DNA of 64,000 nt from Saccharibacillus alkalitolerans (GTDB lineage Bacteria; Bacillota; Bacilli; Paenibacillales; Paenibacillaceae), in NCBI RefSeq assembly GCF_011090185.1, contig NZ_JAAFGS010000002.1:248001-312000 (forward strand), written 5' to 3'. The translations under genes and the position numbers were made by a program. The notes beneath the pieces are model-generated. The model was not told the DNA's origin. It ran no database searches and worked only from the letters and a program-made list of their open reading frames with translations. Shown here in pieces: positions 43,137 through 51,253 of the stretch; the stretch's first letter is position 1, and each line of letters starts with the position of its first letter.

Positions 43137-43275
43137 TCGTCCGAGGAAGAATGGTGAGAAGGAACGTTGCTGCTCTATCCGCTGAGCTATTCCGCCGCGT
43201 AATGACGGAAGCCGGATTCGAACCGGCGACCTGCCGATTAGAAGTCGAAGTAACCCTCTCTGGCGCCTCGGACGA
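43137..43275 (-). ncRNA. Y-RNA-like RNA 1 with permuted tRNA-like domain
   Basis: A 10-bp perfect closing stem joins the ends: TCGTCCGAGG (43275-43266) with CCTCGGACGA (43146-43137). An inner stem pairs GAGAGGG (43260-43254) with CCTTCTC (43162-43156). Enclosed in order are: an anticodon-like arm TCGA-CTTCTAA-TCGG (43248-43234, triplet UCU), T arm GCCGG-TTCGAAT-CCGGC (43227-43211), acceptor 3' strand TTCCGTC (43210-43204), 7-nt linker, acceptor 5' strand GGCGGAA (43196-43190), and D arm GCTC-AGCGGATA-GAGC (43187-43172). The tRNA order is thus circularly permuted, as expected of a YrlA-like Y RNA rather than a tRNA gene. Confidence 0.82.
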
Positions 43276-43343
43276 TCGGAAATTCCGCTTCCGGCCTGCC
43301 GGCCTTGGCGTATTCCCTTGCCTGTGTCCATATTCGCACGATG

Positions 43344-43502
43344 CGGAGCGAGGGAACAGGGCGGAAGTATGGCAATAACTATTATTGCCTGTTATACTTC
43401 GCGCCTTGGCGGAAGCATGGCTCCTGCGAAGACGCATCGCGAAGCTTGCGGCCAGGCAGATCATTGCCTGATATACTTCGCGTCTTAGCGAAAGCATGAT
43501 AA
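43344..43502. repeat. Palindromic repeat region upstream of the Y RNA genes (family G)
   Basis: Two direct copies of about 45 bp (minus strand: ATGCTTxCGCxAAGxCGCGAAGTATAxCAGGCAAT) end near 43500 and 43419. The second runs into GGCAATAATAGTTATTGCC, a hairpin, and then ATACTTCCGCCCTGTTCCC. The last part recurs on the plus strand at 48884-48905 as ATTGCCATACTTACGCCCTGTC. It probably holds the promoter region of Y RNA 1, but I could not place one. Confidence 0.6.
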
Positions 43503-43551
43503 TTTCCACAACAAAAAGCCTTCCCCTCATAAAAGGGAAGGCCGTCCAAAA

Positions 43552-44352
43552 TCAAAATAACGTAAGCCGATCGGCCGGATGCTCCGGCAGCACGGCCTCG
43601 ATCAGATCCCTGACCGCCGTCTGCCCGGAATCCCGCAGCGAATCCGGCGAGTCCGTCAGATGCACGATCTCTCCCCGGTCCATGACGGCGACCCGGTCGC
43701 ACAGCGTCATCGCGGCCTGAATATCGTGCGTGATGAACAGATACGACACGCCGAGCGAAGCTTTCAGCTCGGCCAGCAGGTCCAGAATCAGCGACTGATG
43801 CATCCGATCCAGGCTGCTGACGGGCTCGTCGAGCACGATCAGTTTGGGACGAAGCGCGATAGCCCGGGCGATATTGATCCGCTGCAGCTGTCCGCCGCTG
43901 AATTGATCCGGTCGTTTGCTTCCGTCGTCAATGGACAATCCGACCTGTTCCAGCAGTTCGCCTGTCCGCCGCTTCAACTCTCGGGCCGACAGCCGCTCGT
44001 AATTGCGAAGCGGCTCGCCGATGATCTGATCCGCGGTCATCAGCGGATTGACGGAGGAATGGCAGTCCTGGAACACGACCTGCACCTCCCGGCGCAGCGT
44101 TTTGCGGAGCCGGCCGCCGGCCGCGTACAGATCCCGGCCTTCGAACAAGACCTGCCCTTGGTGGGGCTTTTGCAGACCGAGCACGACCCGGCCCAGCGTG
44201 CTTTTCCCCGCGCCGCTCGTCCCGAGCAGTCCGAGACAGCAGGCGCTTTCCAATTCGAAGGAGACCCGCTTCAGCACAAAATCACTTTCGCTTCGGGATC
44301 TCCACCAACTTCGATGACCGTAGCCGTAACCGACTTCCTGAACCTGGAGCAT
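43552..44352 (-). CDS. nikE: Nickel/peptide-type ABC transporter ATPase (NikE-like)
   Basis: The ATG at 44352 is behind AAGGAAG and 2 bp from the stop of nikD. The 266-residue product starts MLQVQEVGYGYG and has Walker A GTSGAGKST, signature FSGGQLQR and Walker B LIVLDEPVSSLD, with the ITHD switch. It belongs to the dipeptide/nickel ATPase family (DppF/NikE). It is the last gene of a nikABCDE-ordered operon. In this family the transported compound may be Ni2+, a Ni or Zn opine chelate, or peptides. Confidence 0.85.
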   Translation of the reverse strand: MLQVQEVGYGYGHRSWWRSRSESDFVLKRVSFELESACCLGLLGTSGAGKSTLGRVVLGLQKPHQGQVLFEGRDLYAAGGRLRKTLRREVQVVFQDCHSSVNPLMTADQIIGEPLRNYERLSARELKRRTGELLEQVGLSIDDGSKRPDQFSGGQLQRINIARAIALRPKLIVLDEPVSSLDRMHQSLILDLLAELKASLGVSYLFITHDIQAAMTLCDRVAVMDRGEIVHLTDSPDSLRDSGQTAVRDLIEAVLPEHPADRLTLF

Positions 44353-44353
44353 A

Positions 44354-45154
44354 TCAAGCTTCCTTTCCGATGCGGGGTCTGGCTTGCAGCAGCATGCGCG
44401 TGTATTCGTGCTTAGGGTCGTCGAACAGTTCGTGCACGCCGGCATATTCGACGATCTCGCCTTTTCTCATCACCGCGACCTCGTCCGCCATCTGGGCGAT
44501 CACGCCGAGATCATGCGAGACCAGCAGAACGGAAGTGCCGCATTCCGTCTTCAGCCGCTCCAATTCCCGCAGCACCTGAAGCTGATTGACGGCATCCAGC
44601 GCGGTCGTCGGCTCGTCGGCGATGACCAAATCCGGACGCAGGCACAAACAGATCGCGATCATCACGCGCTGAAGCATCCCTCCGCTCAACTGATGCGGAT
44701 AACGCTTCATGATCTTGTCCGGCTCGGGCAGGTTGACCGATTCCAGCGAGCGGACGGCCTGCTCCCGGGCCTGCGCTTTGGACAGCCGCGAATGAGTGCG
44801 CAGCGTCTCGACGAACTGCGAGCCGACGGTATATACCGGCGTAAAAGCGTTCATTGGATTCTGCATGATGCAGCCGATCTCTTTGCCGCGGATTCGTCTT
44901 AACGCTCTGCCCGGCAGATCGGTCAGTTCCCGCCCGTTTAACCGGATGCTCCCCTCCACCGTCATTGATCGCGTATCCAGAAGCCCGAGAATCGCGCTGC
45001 AGGTGAGGGATTTTCCGCTTCCGCTTTCGCCGACGATCCCCAGCACCCGGCCGCGCCCGAGGCTCAAGCCGACCGACTGGAGCAGCTCCGCAGGCTCGCC
45101 GGCTTTTAATCCGACCCGCAGACCGCGGACTTCCAGCACGTTGGTTTCCCGCAT
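44354..45154 (-). CDS. nikD: Nickel/peptide-type ABC transporter ATPase (NikD-like)
   Basis: A 266-residue DppD/NikD-type ATPase: Walker A GESGSGKS, signature LSGGMLQR, Walker B LVIADEPTTALD, and switch VSHD. The oligopeptide-transporter motif IMQNPMNAFTPVYTVGSQ is present. It ends 2 bp before the NikE start, so the two ATPases are coupled and act as a heterodimer. Confidence 0.87.
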   Translation of the reverse strand: MRETNVLEVRGLRVGLKAGEPAELLQSVGLSLGRGRVLGIVGESGSGKSLTCSAILGLLDTRSMTVEGSIRLNGRELTDLPGRALRRIRGKEIGCIMQNPMNAFTPVYTVGSQFVETLRTHSRLSKAQAREQAVRSLESVNLPEPDKIMKRYPHQLSGGMLQRVMIAICLCLRPDLVIADEPTTALDAVNQLQVLRELERLKTECGTSVLLVSHDLGVIAQMADEVAVMRKGEIVEYAGVHELFDDPKHEYTRMLLQARPRIGKEA

Positions 45155-45188
45155 CTTTCCCCCTCCTTTTCAGCATTCGCTTTCCGGC

Positions 45189-46019
45189 TTAACGCTTGGC
45201 GACGCCGTAACGTTCGGACAGCGCTTCGCCGACGATATTGAACGTGATCACGACGATCAGAATCAAAATTCCCGGGTAGATCATCAGCTCCGGGTGGCTG
45301 CGGATATGGCTCGTGCCTTCGTGGATCATCGCTCCCCATTCCGCGTTGGGCGGCTGAATCCCCAGTCCCAGAAAAGACAGCGCGGAAATGTCCATGATCG
45401 CCCAGCCCATCTCCAGCGTCGCGATCACCACGATCGGACGCTGCACGTTGGGAATGATATGCCTGCGGATAATCTGCCACGAAGACGAGCCGCTGACCCG
45501 CGCCGCCGCGATGAACGGCCGCTCTTTCAGCGAGATGACCATATTTCGGCAGATTCGCGCGTAATACACCCACTGGACCATCAGCAGCGCCAGAAGCACC
45601 TGCATCAGCCCCGGTCCGAAGATTCCCACGATGCCGAGCACCAGTACCAGATTCGGAAAAGCCATAATCCCTTCGCAGACGCGCATGATCAGATTATCCA
45701 GCCAACCGCCGACGTAACCCGACAGAGCGCCGATCAGAATCCCGAGCACCAACGAGGACAGAAAAATCACGAACGCGAAGCCGAGCGAGACTCTGGCTCC
45801 GTAGATCAGGCGGGAAAGATTGTCGCGGCCCAAGTGATCGGTGCCGAGCCAATGCTGCGCGGACGGTCCGTCCAGCTTATGCGCCAGATCGACTTTCACG
45901 GGATCATGCGGCGCGATCCAGGGCGCGAAGATCGCGACGGCGAAGAAAAAGAGAATCAAAACCGAGCAGGCCGCGATCGTATGCCGACCTTTCAAGGCCG
46001 TATGCCATTTTTTGCTCAC
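45189..46019 (-). CDS. nikC: Nickel/peptide-type ABC permease (NikC-like)
   Basis: The start is taken as GTG at 46019, which shares GTGA with the stop of nikB and has GGAAGGG upstream; the 276-residue product then begins VSKKWHTALKGRHT. Six transmembrane helices, the N-terminal HWLGTDHLGRDNLSRLIYGARVSL typical of DppC/NikC, and the EAA loop (AAARVSGSSSWQIIRRHIIPNV) are visible. Confidence 0.87.
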   Translation of the reverse strand: MSKKWHTALKGRHTIAACSVLILFFFAVAIFAPWIAPHDPVKVDLAHKLDGPSAQHWLGTDHLGRDNLSRLIYGARVSLGFAFVIFLSSLVLGILIGALSGYVGGWLDNLIMRVCEGIMAFPNLVLVLGIVGIFGPGLMQVLLALLMVQWVYYARICRNMVISLKERPFIAAARVSGSSSWQIIRRHIIPNVQRPIVVIATLEMGWAIMDISALSFLGLGIQPPNAEWGAMIHEGTSHIRSHPELMIYPGILILIVVITFNIVGEALSERYGVAKR

Positions 46020-46960
46020 GTATTCGCCCTTCCTTCCGTCAAGATCCGCGGGTCCATATACATCTGGATCAGATCGACGATCAGATTGCATACGATGAAC
46101 AAGCAGGCCGCCAGGAAGACGTAACATTGAATGACCGGAATGTCCCGGTTAAAGATCGCTTCCACGAAATACCGCCCGAACCCCGGCCACGAGAAGACCT
46201 GCTCCACGATAATGGTTCCGGTCAGCAGCCTGCCCATATTCATGCCCATGCTCGTGATCAGCGGCATGATCGCGACCTTCAGCGCGTGCTTCAGCACGAC
46301 GGAACGTTCGCGCAGCCCTCTTGTCCGGGCATATCGCACGTACGTCTCGTCAAGCTGCTCCGACATGGCGGTACGCAGCATGCGCGTATATAAGGCGATC
46401 AGCACGAAAGACAGCGTGATTGTCGGCAGCACCAGATTCCGCCAGTCCCCCCGTCCTTCGACGGGCAGCAGATCGAGCTTGACCGCGAAAAAGAACATCA
46501 GCAGATAGCCCAGCCAGAACTGCGGAATCGAAGCGCCGAAATAGGCGATCGCGCGGGTCAGAAGGTCGACCCACCCCCGCCGGTAGACGGCGGCCAGAAC
46601 GCCGAGCGGCACGCTGACCAGCACGGAGAACAAGATGCTGCTTACGGCCAGTTCGGCGGTCGCGGGCAGCCTTGCTTTCACTTCGTCCCATACGGGACGA
46701 TTGGTCAGATACGAACTGCCGAAGTCCAATCGGGCGATTCGGCCGAGCGTATCGACGTACTGCTCGATCAACGGGCGGTCCAATCCGAACTCCCGCCGTT
46801 TCTGTTCCAGCAGCTCGGGCGTCGGATAAATATGGGCCGCCGTCAGATAAGCTTCCGCCGGATCGACCGGGGAAATATGGATAAGCGCGAACGTCACCAG
46901 CGTGGCGATAAACACGATCGGCACGATGGCCAACATTCTTTTGCCGACATAACGAATCAA
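46016..46960 (-). CDS. nikB: Nickel/peptide-type ABC permease (NikB-like)
   Basis: A 314-residue DppB/NikB permease with six helices. The hallmarks are the N-terminal YVGKRMLAIVPIVFIATLVTFALIHISPVDPAEAYL, the REFGLDRPLIEQYV segment, and the loop YVRYARTRGLRERSVVLKHALK. It overlaps nikC by 4 bp and lies 35 bp after nikA. Confidence 0.88.
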   Translation of the reverse strand: MIRYVGKRMLAIVPIVFIATLVTFALIHISPVDPAEAYLTAAHIYPTPELLEQKRREFGLDRPLIEQYVDTLGRIARLDFGSSYLTNRPVWDEVKARLPATAELAVSSILFSVLVSVPLGVLAAVYRRGWVDLLTRAIAYFGASIPQFWLGYLLMFFFAVKLDLLPVEGRGDWRNLVLPTITLSFVLIALYTRMLRTAMSEQLDETYVRYARTRGLRERSVVLKHALKVAIMPLITSMGMNMGRLLTGTIIVEQVFSWPGFGRYFVEAIFNRDIPVIQCYVFLAACLFIVCNLIVDLIQMYMDPRILTEGRANT

Positions 46961-46995
46961 TGCTGCGTCCTCCTCGATGAACCGCGCGGCGCTTG

Positions 46996-48627
46996 TTACG
47001 GCGTCTGCGTCTCCAACCCTGCGAACGGATTTTCGTCACGGTTCGCGGGGAATTCGAACTTCGTAATTTTTTTCTGATACACGGCCGTTTTCTTGATGTA
47101 CGAAATCGGAACGATCGCGGACTGCTCCTGCAGCGTCTCCAGAATCGAGCGGTACAGTTCGCGGCGCTTGTTCTCGTCGGTCGAGGACAGCACTTCATGG
47201 ATGCTCTTGTCCAGCTCCTGCTTCATCGGAATCGCGCTCAGCGTCTCGGAGACGCCGAAGCCCGGGCTGGATACCACGTTCACGAAAGAATGCGGATCGT
47301 ACGGCGCGCCGTAGTTGTACCAGAAATACAGATCGAAGTCGTTCGCTTTAAGGCGCTTGATCTGCACGGTCAGCTCCAGTCCCGTCAGATTGACCTGCAC
47401 GCCGAGCTGGCTCCATTCCGCCTGAATCGTTTCCGCCATCGCTTTCTGGATCGGATCGGTCTTCTCATAGATCAATTCGAACTCCAGCTTCTGGCCGTCT
47501 TTCTCCCGAACCGTCTTGCCCGCCGGCAGCAGCCAACCCGCTTCGTCCAGCAGAGCCTGCGACTGTTCGACATTGTATTCGACAGGTTTCAGATCCACGT
47601 CGGTATACGGATAGTTTTTGGACAGGATCGTATCGGCCGGCTCTTCCAGCCCGGACGTGATGCCTTCGACCATCGCTCTCTTGTTGAAACCTTGATGCAG
47701 CGCCGTGCGAACCCGAATGTCCGCCAATTTGGGATTGGAGGAATTCAGCAGCAGGCTGCGCGTGCCGACCGGGTCGGACAGCTTGGAGGTATATTCGTCA
47801 TTCGCCTGCAGCTCCTGGAACGCATCCAGACTGATGACGCCTTCGCCGTAAATCAGGTCCAGCTCGCCTTTTTCGAAAGCCGCCACTCTCGTTTCCGCGT
47901 CGGGAATGATCTTCACCGTCACTTGATCGATCGCCGGCGCGTTGCCCCAATAATTCGGATTGCGCTTGAACACCGCGTATTCGTCCTGCTTGTATTCCGC
48001 CAGCAGCCACGGACCGGTTCCGACCGCCTGCTTCACGCCTTCCGCCGTGTCGCCGTTATCCGGGAATCCCGCTTCGCCGAGGAAACGGAACGGCCGAACG
48101 ACCGATAGATCCTGCAGCACCGGGTAATACGGTTCGGTCAGCGTCAGTCTGAACGTATGCTCGTCCACCGCTTCGGTCTGGTCGATCACGCCGACGACGC
48201 CCAGCCAGTCGTGCGTATCCCGATGCTTGAGCACCGCGTCGAAGTTCTTTTTGACGATCTCGGCGTTGAAGTCGCTGCCGTCGGAGAACTTCACGTTCGG
48301 CCGCAGATGGAAGGTGTAGCTCTTTCCGTCTTCGGAAATGTCCCAGGACTCGGCCAGCGCGGGTTCCAACTTGCCGTTCTTGCCGTAGCTGACCAGCGGC
48401 TCGTACAGCATCGACTGCGCGAACAGCTGCGACGGGTTATACGTATGAGGATTCATGGTCCCGATATCGCGAGGCCACGAAATGGTAATCGTTTTGGCCG
48501 AAGCTTGGTCTTGCGCGGAAGATTCGGCAGTCGCTTTCGATTCTTCTTTGCCGCTGCAAGCCGTTAAAGCAACCAGCAGCAAAAACGCTCCGATCAGTAC
48601 CGCCGAACGGCGATGGATATTGAACAT
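46996..48627 (-). CDS. nikA: Nickel/peptide-type substrate-binding lipoprotein (NikA-like)
   Basis: A 543-residue SBP_bac_5 protein, lipidated at Cys24 (lipobox LTAC). Family motifs include ITISWPRDIGTMNPHTYNPSQLFAQSMLYEPLVSYGKNGKLEPALAESWDISEDGKSYTFHLRPNVKFSDG. That opening closely follows nickel-binding NikA (PxxMNPHxYxPxxLFAQxMVYEPL). Metal-chelate or opine binding (CntA-like) is possible. It is the first gene of the importer, behind a Fur-like box. Confidence 0.88.
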   Translation of the reverse strand: MFNIHRRSAVLIGAFLLLVALTACSGKEESKATAESSAQDQASAKTITISWPRDIGTMNPHTYNPSQLFAQSMLYEPLVSYGKNGKLEPALAESWDISEDGKSYTFHLRPNVKFSDGSDFNAEIVKKNFDAVLKHRDTHDWLGVVGVIDQTEAVDEHTFRLTLTEPYYPVLQDLSVVRPFRFLGEAGFPDNGDTAEGVKQAVGTGPWLLAEYKQDEYAVFKRNPNYWGNAPAIDQVTVKIIPDAETRVAAFEKGELDLIYGEGVISLDAFQELQANDEYTSKLSDPVGTRSLLLNSSNPKLADIRVRTALHQGFNKRAMVEGITSGLEEPADTILSKNYPYTDVDLKPVEYNVEQSQALLDEAGWLLPAGKTVREKDGQKLEFELIYEKTDPIQKAMAETIQAEWSQLGVQVNLTGLELTVQIKRLKANDFDLYFWYNYGAPYDPHSFVNVVSSPGFGVSETLSAIPMKQELDKSIHEVLSSTDENKRRELYRSILETLQEQSAIVPISYIKKTAVYQKKITKFEFPANRDENPFAGLETQTP

Positions 48628-48663
48628 GCAAAAGTTCCCCTTTTCTTTTTCTGATGATTATTC

Positions 48664-48678
48664 TGATAATGATTCTCA
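48664..48678 (-). promoter_or_regulatory. Fur-like box upstream of nikA
   Basis: TGATAATGATTCTCA differs at only one or two positions from the symmetric Fur-family 7-1-7 motif TGATAATNATTATCA, and lies 37 bp upstream of the nikA start. Regulation by Fur, Zur or NikR cannot be separated from sequence, but a metal-responsive repressor is likely. Confidence 0.65.
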
Positions 48679-48748
48679 TATTCATTCGTTACATTATCGA
48701 GCGATGACTGTTTTGTCAATGCTAAGTCATTAGTTGCATATTCTTTCA

Positions 48749-48861
48749 ACGGGAAAAGTCCGCTAAAAATCTAATCATTGTTCCCGATTTCAACACGCGG
48801 CTGGAAGTCATTTCTCCAGGGGCCAGCTCGCTGCTCTGCCCGACGTAACTTTCTCGGCAGT
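48749..48861. repeat. Truncated family F element (copy 2)
   Basis: The sequence from GGGAAAAGTCCGCTAAA through TTCCCGATTTCAACACGCG to GACGTAACTTTCTCGGCAG follows the right half of the element at 27830-28021 base by base with scattered changes. The left half is missing. It is followed at 48884 by the family G segment. Confidence 0.75.
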
Positions 48862-49008
48862 GTGAGACAATATATGTATTGCCATACTTACGCCCTGTCC
48901 CTCCTCCCTCCTTTCCGCTTAAAATGTGCATACGCGAAGCGCCCGGATTTTTACAAATGATTTCATAATCCCTACAATAAAGAGGTACGAGAAACGGAGG
49001 ATAGTCTC

Positions 49009-50307
49009 ATGGCCAAAGAAAGCTTCGACAAGGAGATCCAGTTCCTCCGCCTGCTGGCACTGACCGGCGGCGGCTACGACCGGCAGCAGTTCGCGGGACG
49101 GCTGGGCATCTCCGTACATACTTTCGACAAAACGGTGCGGCGCCTGCGCGAAGTGAGCGGAGACGCGGATTTTGCCGACCTGTTCCGCTACGGGTACGCC
49201 GATTCGGCCGAGCCGGTACTGCTGTTCCTGTACCGGGCCAAGTCGATGAAGGAATCCGAGAGCCGCCGGCTGCCGCTGCTGCTGACGTCGCTCAAAGGCA
49301 ACCCGCAGACGGCCGCCGAGCTGATGGACGCCTGCTGCGAGCAGCTTCCGCCCGACGCCGTCATGCCGGACGAGAAAACGATCCGCTCCGACCTGCGTTA
49401 TCTGGAAGAGATCGGCGTCGTGCGGCGCGAACCGGGAGGCCGGCCGTACCGCTACATCCTGAACAATGACCTGACCGACTGCCTGTCGCGTAAGGAACTG
49501 ATCGACCTGTACGAATTCGTCGACATCATGGCGAACACGCAGATCCCCTCGGTCCAGGGCTATCTGCTGCGCGACAATCTCAAAAAAGCGCTCAAAGCCG
49601 CCGTGCCCGAGGAAGAGTGGGACGACGGGCTGCTGGAGCCTTTTTCCTATAAATATCATTACGACGCGCGCATTCTGGACGAAGCCCATCTGTACACGCT
49701 GCTGCGGACGATCCGGCTGCGCACACGCATTTCGTTCCAATACTTTTCGCCCAAAAAACGCAAAAGCTACGCCGCCAAAGACACCAATCCCCTGTTCGGC
49801 CGCGAAGGCGAAGCCCGGCGCGAAAGCACGCTCCCGCTCAAAGTCGTCTACGACCACCAGTACGGCAGATGGTATCTGATCGGAGCGGCGCCCAAAGGCC
49901 GGTTCGTCAAGTTCCGCATGGAAGGCATGGTCGACATCGCCGAAGAGCAGCAGGTGCCGGAACCTTATTTCACGTTAAAAAAAGCCGATCTCGACGAGCG
50001 CATGCGCTTCAGCTGGCTGATCGACACGGGCGAGACGGTGACGGTACGGGCAAGATTCTACCGGCCGGCGAACGGACAGGCGGACTTCATCGAAGAGCGC
50101 GTCCGGCTGCAGGGACAGTGGGGCGAGATCGTGGAAGAAACGCCGGAATCGTTCGTATACGAGATCAAGGTCAACGGTATCACCGAAATCCGGCCGTGGC
50201 TGCGCGGATTCGGCTCGAGCTGCGAGGTGCTGGAACCGGCGGAGCTCAGACAGTCGTTCATCGACGAATGGAAGGAGATCGCGGACTATTATGATGCATC
50301 CGTTTGA
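49009..50307 (+). CDS. WYL-domain transcriptional regulator
   Basis: A 432-residue regulator with an N-terminal HTH (RQQFAGRLGISVHTFDKTVRRLREV), a second winged-helix-like part (TIRSDLRYLEEIGVVRREPGGRPYRY) and a central WYL domain (LRTRISFQYFSPKKRKSYAAKDTNPLFG...PLKVVYDHQYGRWYLIGAAPKGRFVKFRM), plus a C-terminal WCX extension. WYL proteins bind nucleotides or nucleic acids and often regulate defence or DNA-damage genes. The start has GGAGGAT upstream. It overlaps a second WYL-like gene by 17 bp. Confidence 0.9.
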   Translation: MAKESFDKEIQFLRLLALTGGGYDRQQFAGRLGISVHTFDKTVRRLREVSGDADFADLFRYGYADSAEPVLLFLYRAKSMKESESRRLPLLLTSLKGNPQTAAELMDACCEQLPPDAVMPDEKTIRSDLRYLEEIGVVRREPGGRPYRYILNNDLTDCLSRKELIDLYEFVDIMANTQIPSVQGYLLRDNLKKALKAAVPEEEWDDGLLEPFSYKYHYDARILDEAHLYTLLRTIRLRTRISFQYFSPKKRKSYAAKDTNPLFGREGEARRESTLPLKVVYDHQYGRWYLIGAAPKGRFVKFRMEGMVDIAEEQQVPEPYFTLKKADLDERMRFSWLIDTGETVTVRARFYRPANGQADFIEERVRLQGQWGEIVEETPESFVYEIKVNGITEIRPWLRGFGSSCEVLEPAELRQSFIDEWKEIADYYDASV

Positions 50308-51244
50308 GAAAATATTCAGCTACCAGCTGTCGTCCCGTCTGGAAGATACGGGCGTCTACACGCTGACGTCGCAGGAGCGCTCCTGGCTGAAGCTGATGCT
50401 GGAACACCCGGCGGCCGCCGAAGCGCTCGAACCCCGCACGATCGAGAAGCTGCGGGAATGCACGCTGGACGACGGAATGCCGGACCTGACCGGCGGGCTG
50501 GAGCAGAAAGCCGGCAGCCGCGAGGTGCAGACGGTTCACCCGCTGCTGGGCGAGCTCCGCTCCGTTTTGCGCCGCCGTCAGGGAATGCGGCTTCAATGCC
50601 GGACCAAAAAAGGCAAACTGAACGATCCGCAGCCGGGCATTCCCTGCAAACTCGAGTATTCGATGGTCAAGCGCGAATGGTATCTGCACTGGTACAACTC
50701 GGCGACCCGTTCGCTGATGCATACGCGGCTGTGCCATATCGTGTCCGCGGAAGAGGTGCGCATGGCCCGCTCCCGTTACGAAGAACTGTCGGCGCAGGCG
50801 CAGAAAAGGATCGCGGAAGGCCCGCGTTACGAAGCGACCGTCGAAGTCATCCGCGTGTTCAATGCCGAGCTGACGCGGATTCTGCACGCTTTTTCCTGCT
50901 TCGACAAGCGGGTCGAGTTCGACGAGGAAGAACGGACGTACCGGATTCACCTGACTTTTAACGGCAGCGAAGGCGAATACGTGCTGACCAAACTGCGCTT
51001 TCTCGGCAAACGGGTGAAAGTCGTCGAAGGCGAGTATTTGAAAAACCGGATGCGGATGACGGCGAGAAAAGCGCTGGCTCTGTACGGGGCGGAGGCTGAG
51101 GCGGAAACCGGGGCAGACGCGGCCGGAGCAGGTTACGCCGCGGCTGCCGGGCCGGACGTCGAGGCGCGGACGGAAGCTCCCTCGTCTGCGGATACGCGGC
51201 CGGCCGAACCGGAAGGCTCCGGCGGGCTGGCATCCGGAGCTTGA
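50291..51244 (+). CDS. Second WYL-domain protein, co-translated
   Basis: A 317-residue partner. It lacks an obvious DNA-binding HTH; the centre has a degenerate WYL-type domain (LRRRQGMRLQCRTKKGKLNDPQPGIPCKLEYSMVKREWYLHWYNSATRSLMHTRL) and a C-terminal WCX-like part (RYEATVEVIRVFNAELTRILHAFSCFDKRVEFDEEERTYRIHLTF). The last 50 residues are Ala/Glu/Gly-rich and disordered. The 17-bp overlap with the preceding gene suggests a heteromeric regulator. Confidence 0.82.
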   Translation: MMHPFEKIFSYQLSSRLEDTGVYTLTSQERSWLKLMLEHPAAAEALEPRTIEKLRECTLDDGMPDLTGGLEQKAGSREVQTVHPLLGELRSVLRRRQGMRLQCRTKKGKLNDPQPGIPCKLEYSMVKREWYLHWYNSATRSLMHTRLCHIVSAEEVRMARSRYEELSAQAQKRIAEGPRYEATVEVIRVFNAELTRILHAFSCFDKRVEFDEEERTYRIHLTFNGSEGEYVLTKLRFLGKRVKVVEGEYLKNRMRMTARKALALYGAEAEAETGADAAGAGYAAAAGPDVEARTEAPSSADTRPAEPEGSGGLASGA

Positions 51245-51253
51245 ATTCCGCAT

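Noticed and set aside
43020-43290. Ordinary tRNA genes (Arg and another) on the minus strand
   Set aside because: T arm and D arm are present but in permuted order and enclosed by closing stems; the second RNA has only a T-arm-like hairpin. A standard cloverleaf cannot be drawn from either.
41443-43530. Ro60 protein with an extra 196-residue N-terminus
   Set aside because: The in-frame extension covers both RNA genes and repeats, has no family resemblance, and a strong AAGGAGG precedes the ATG at 42942.
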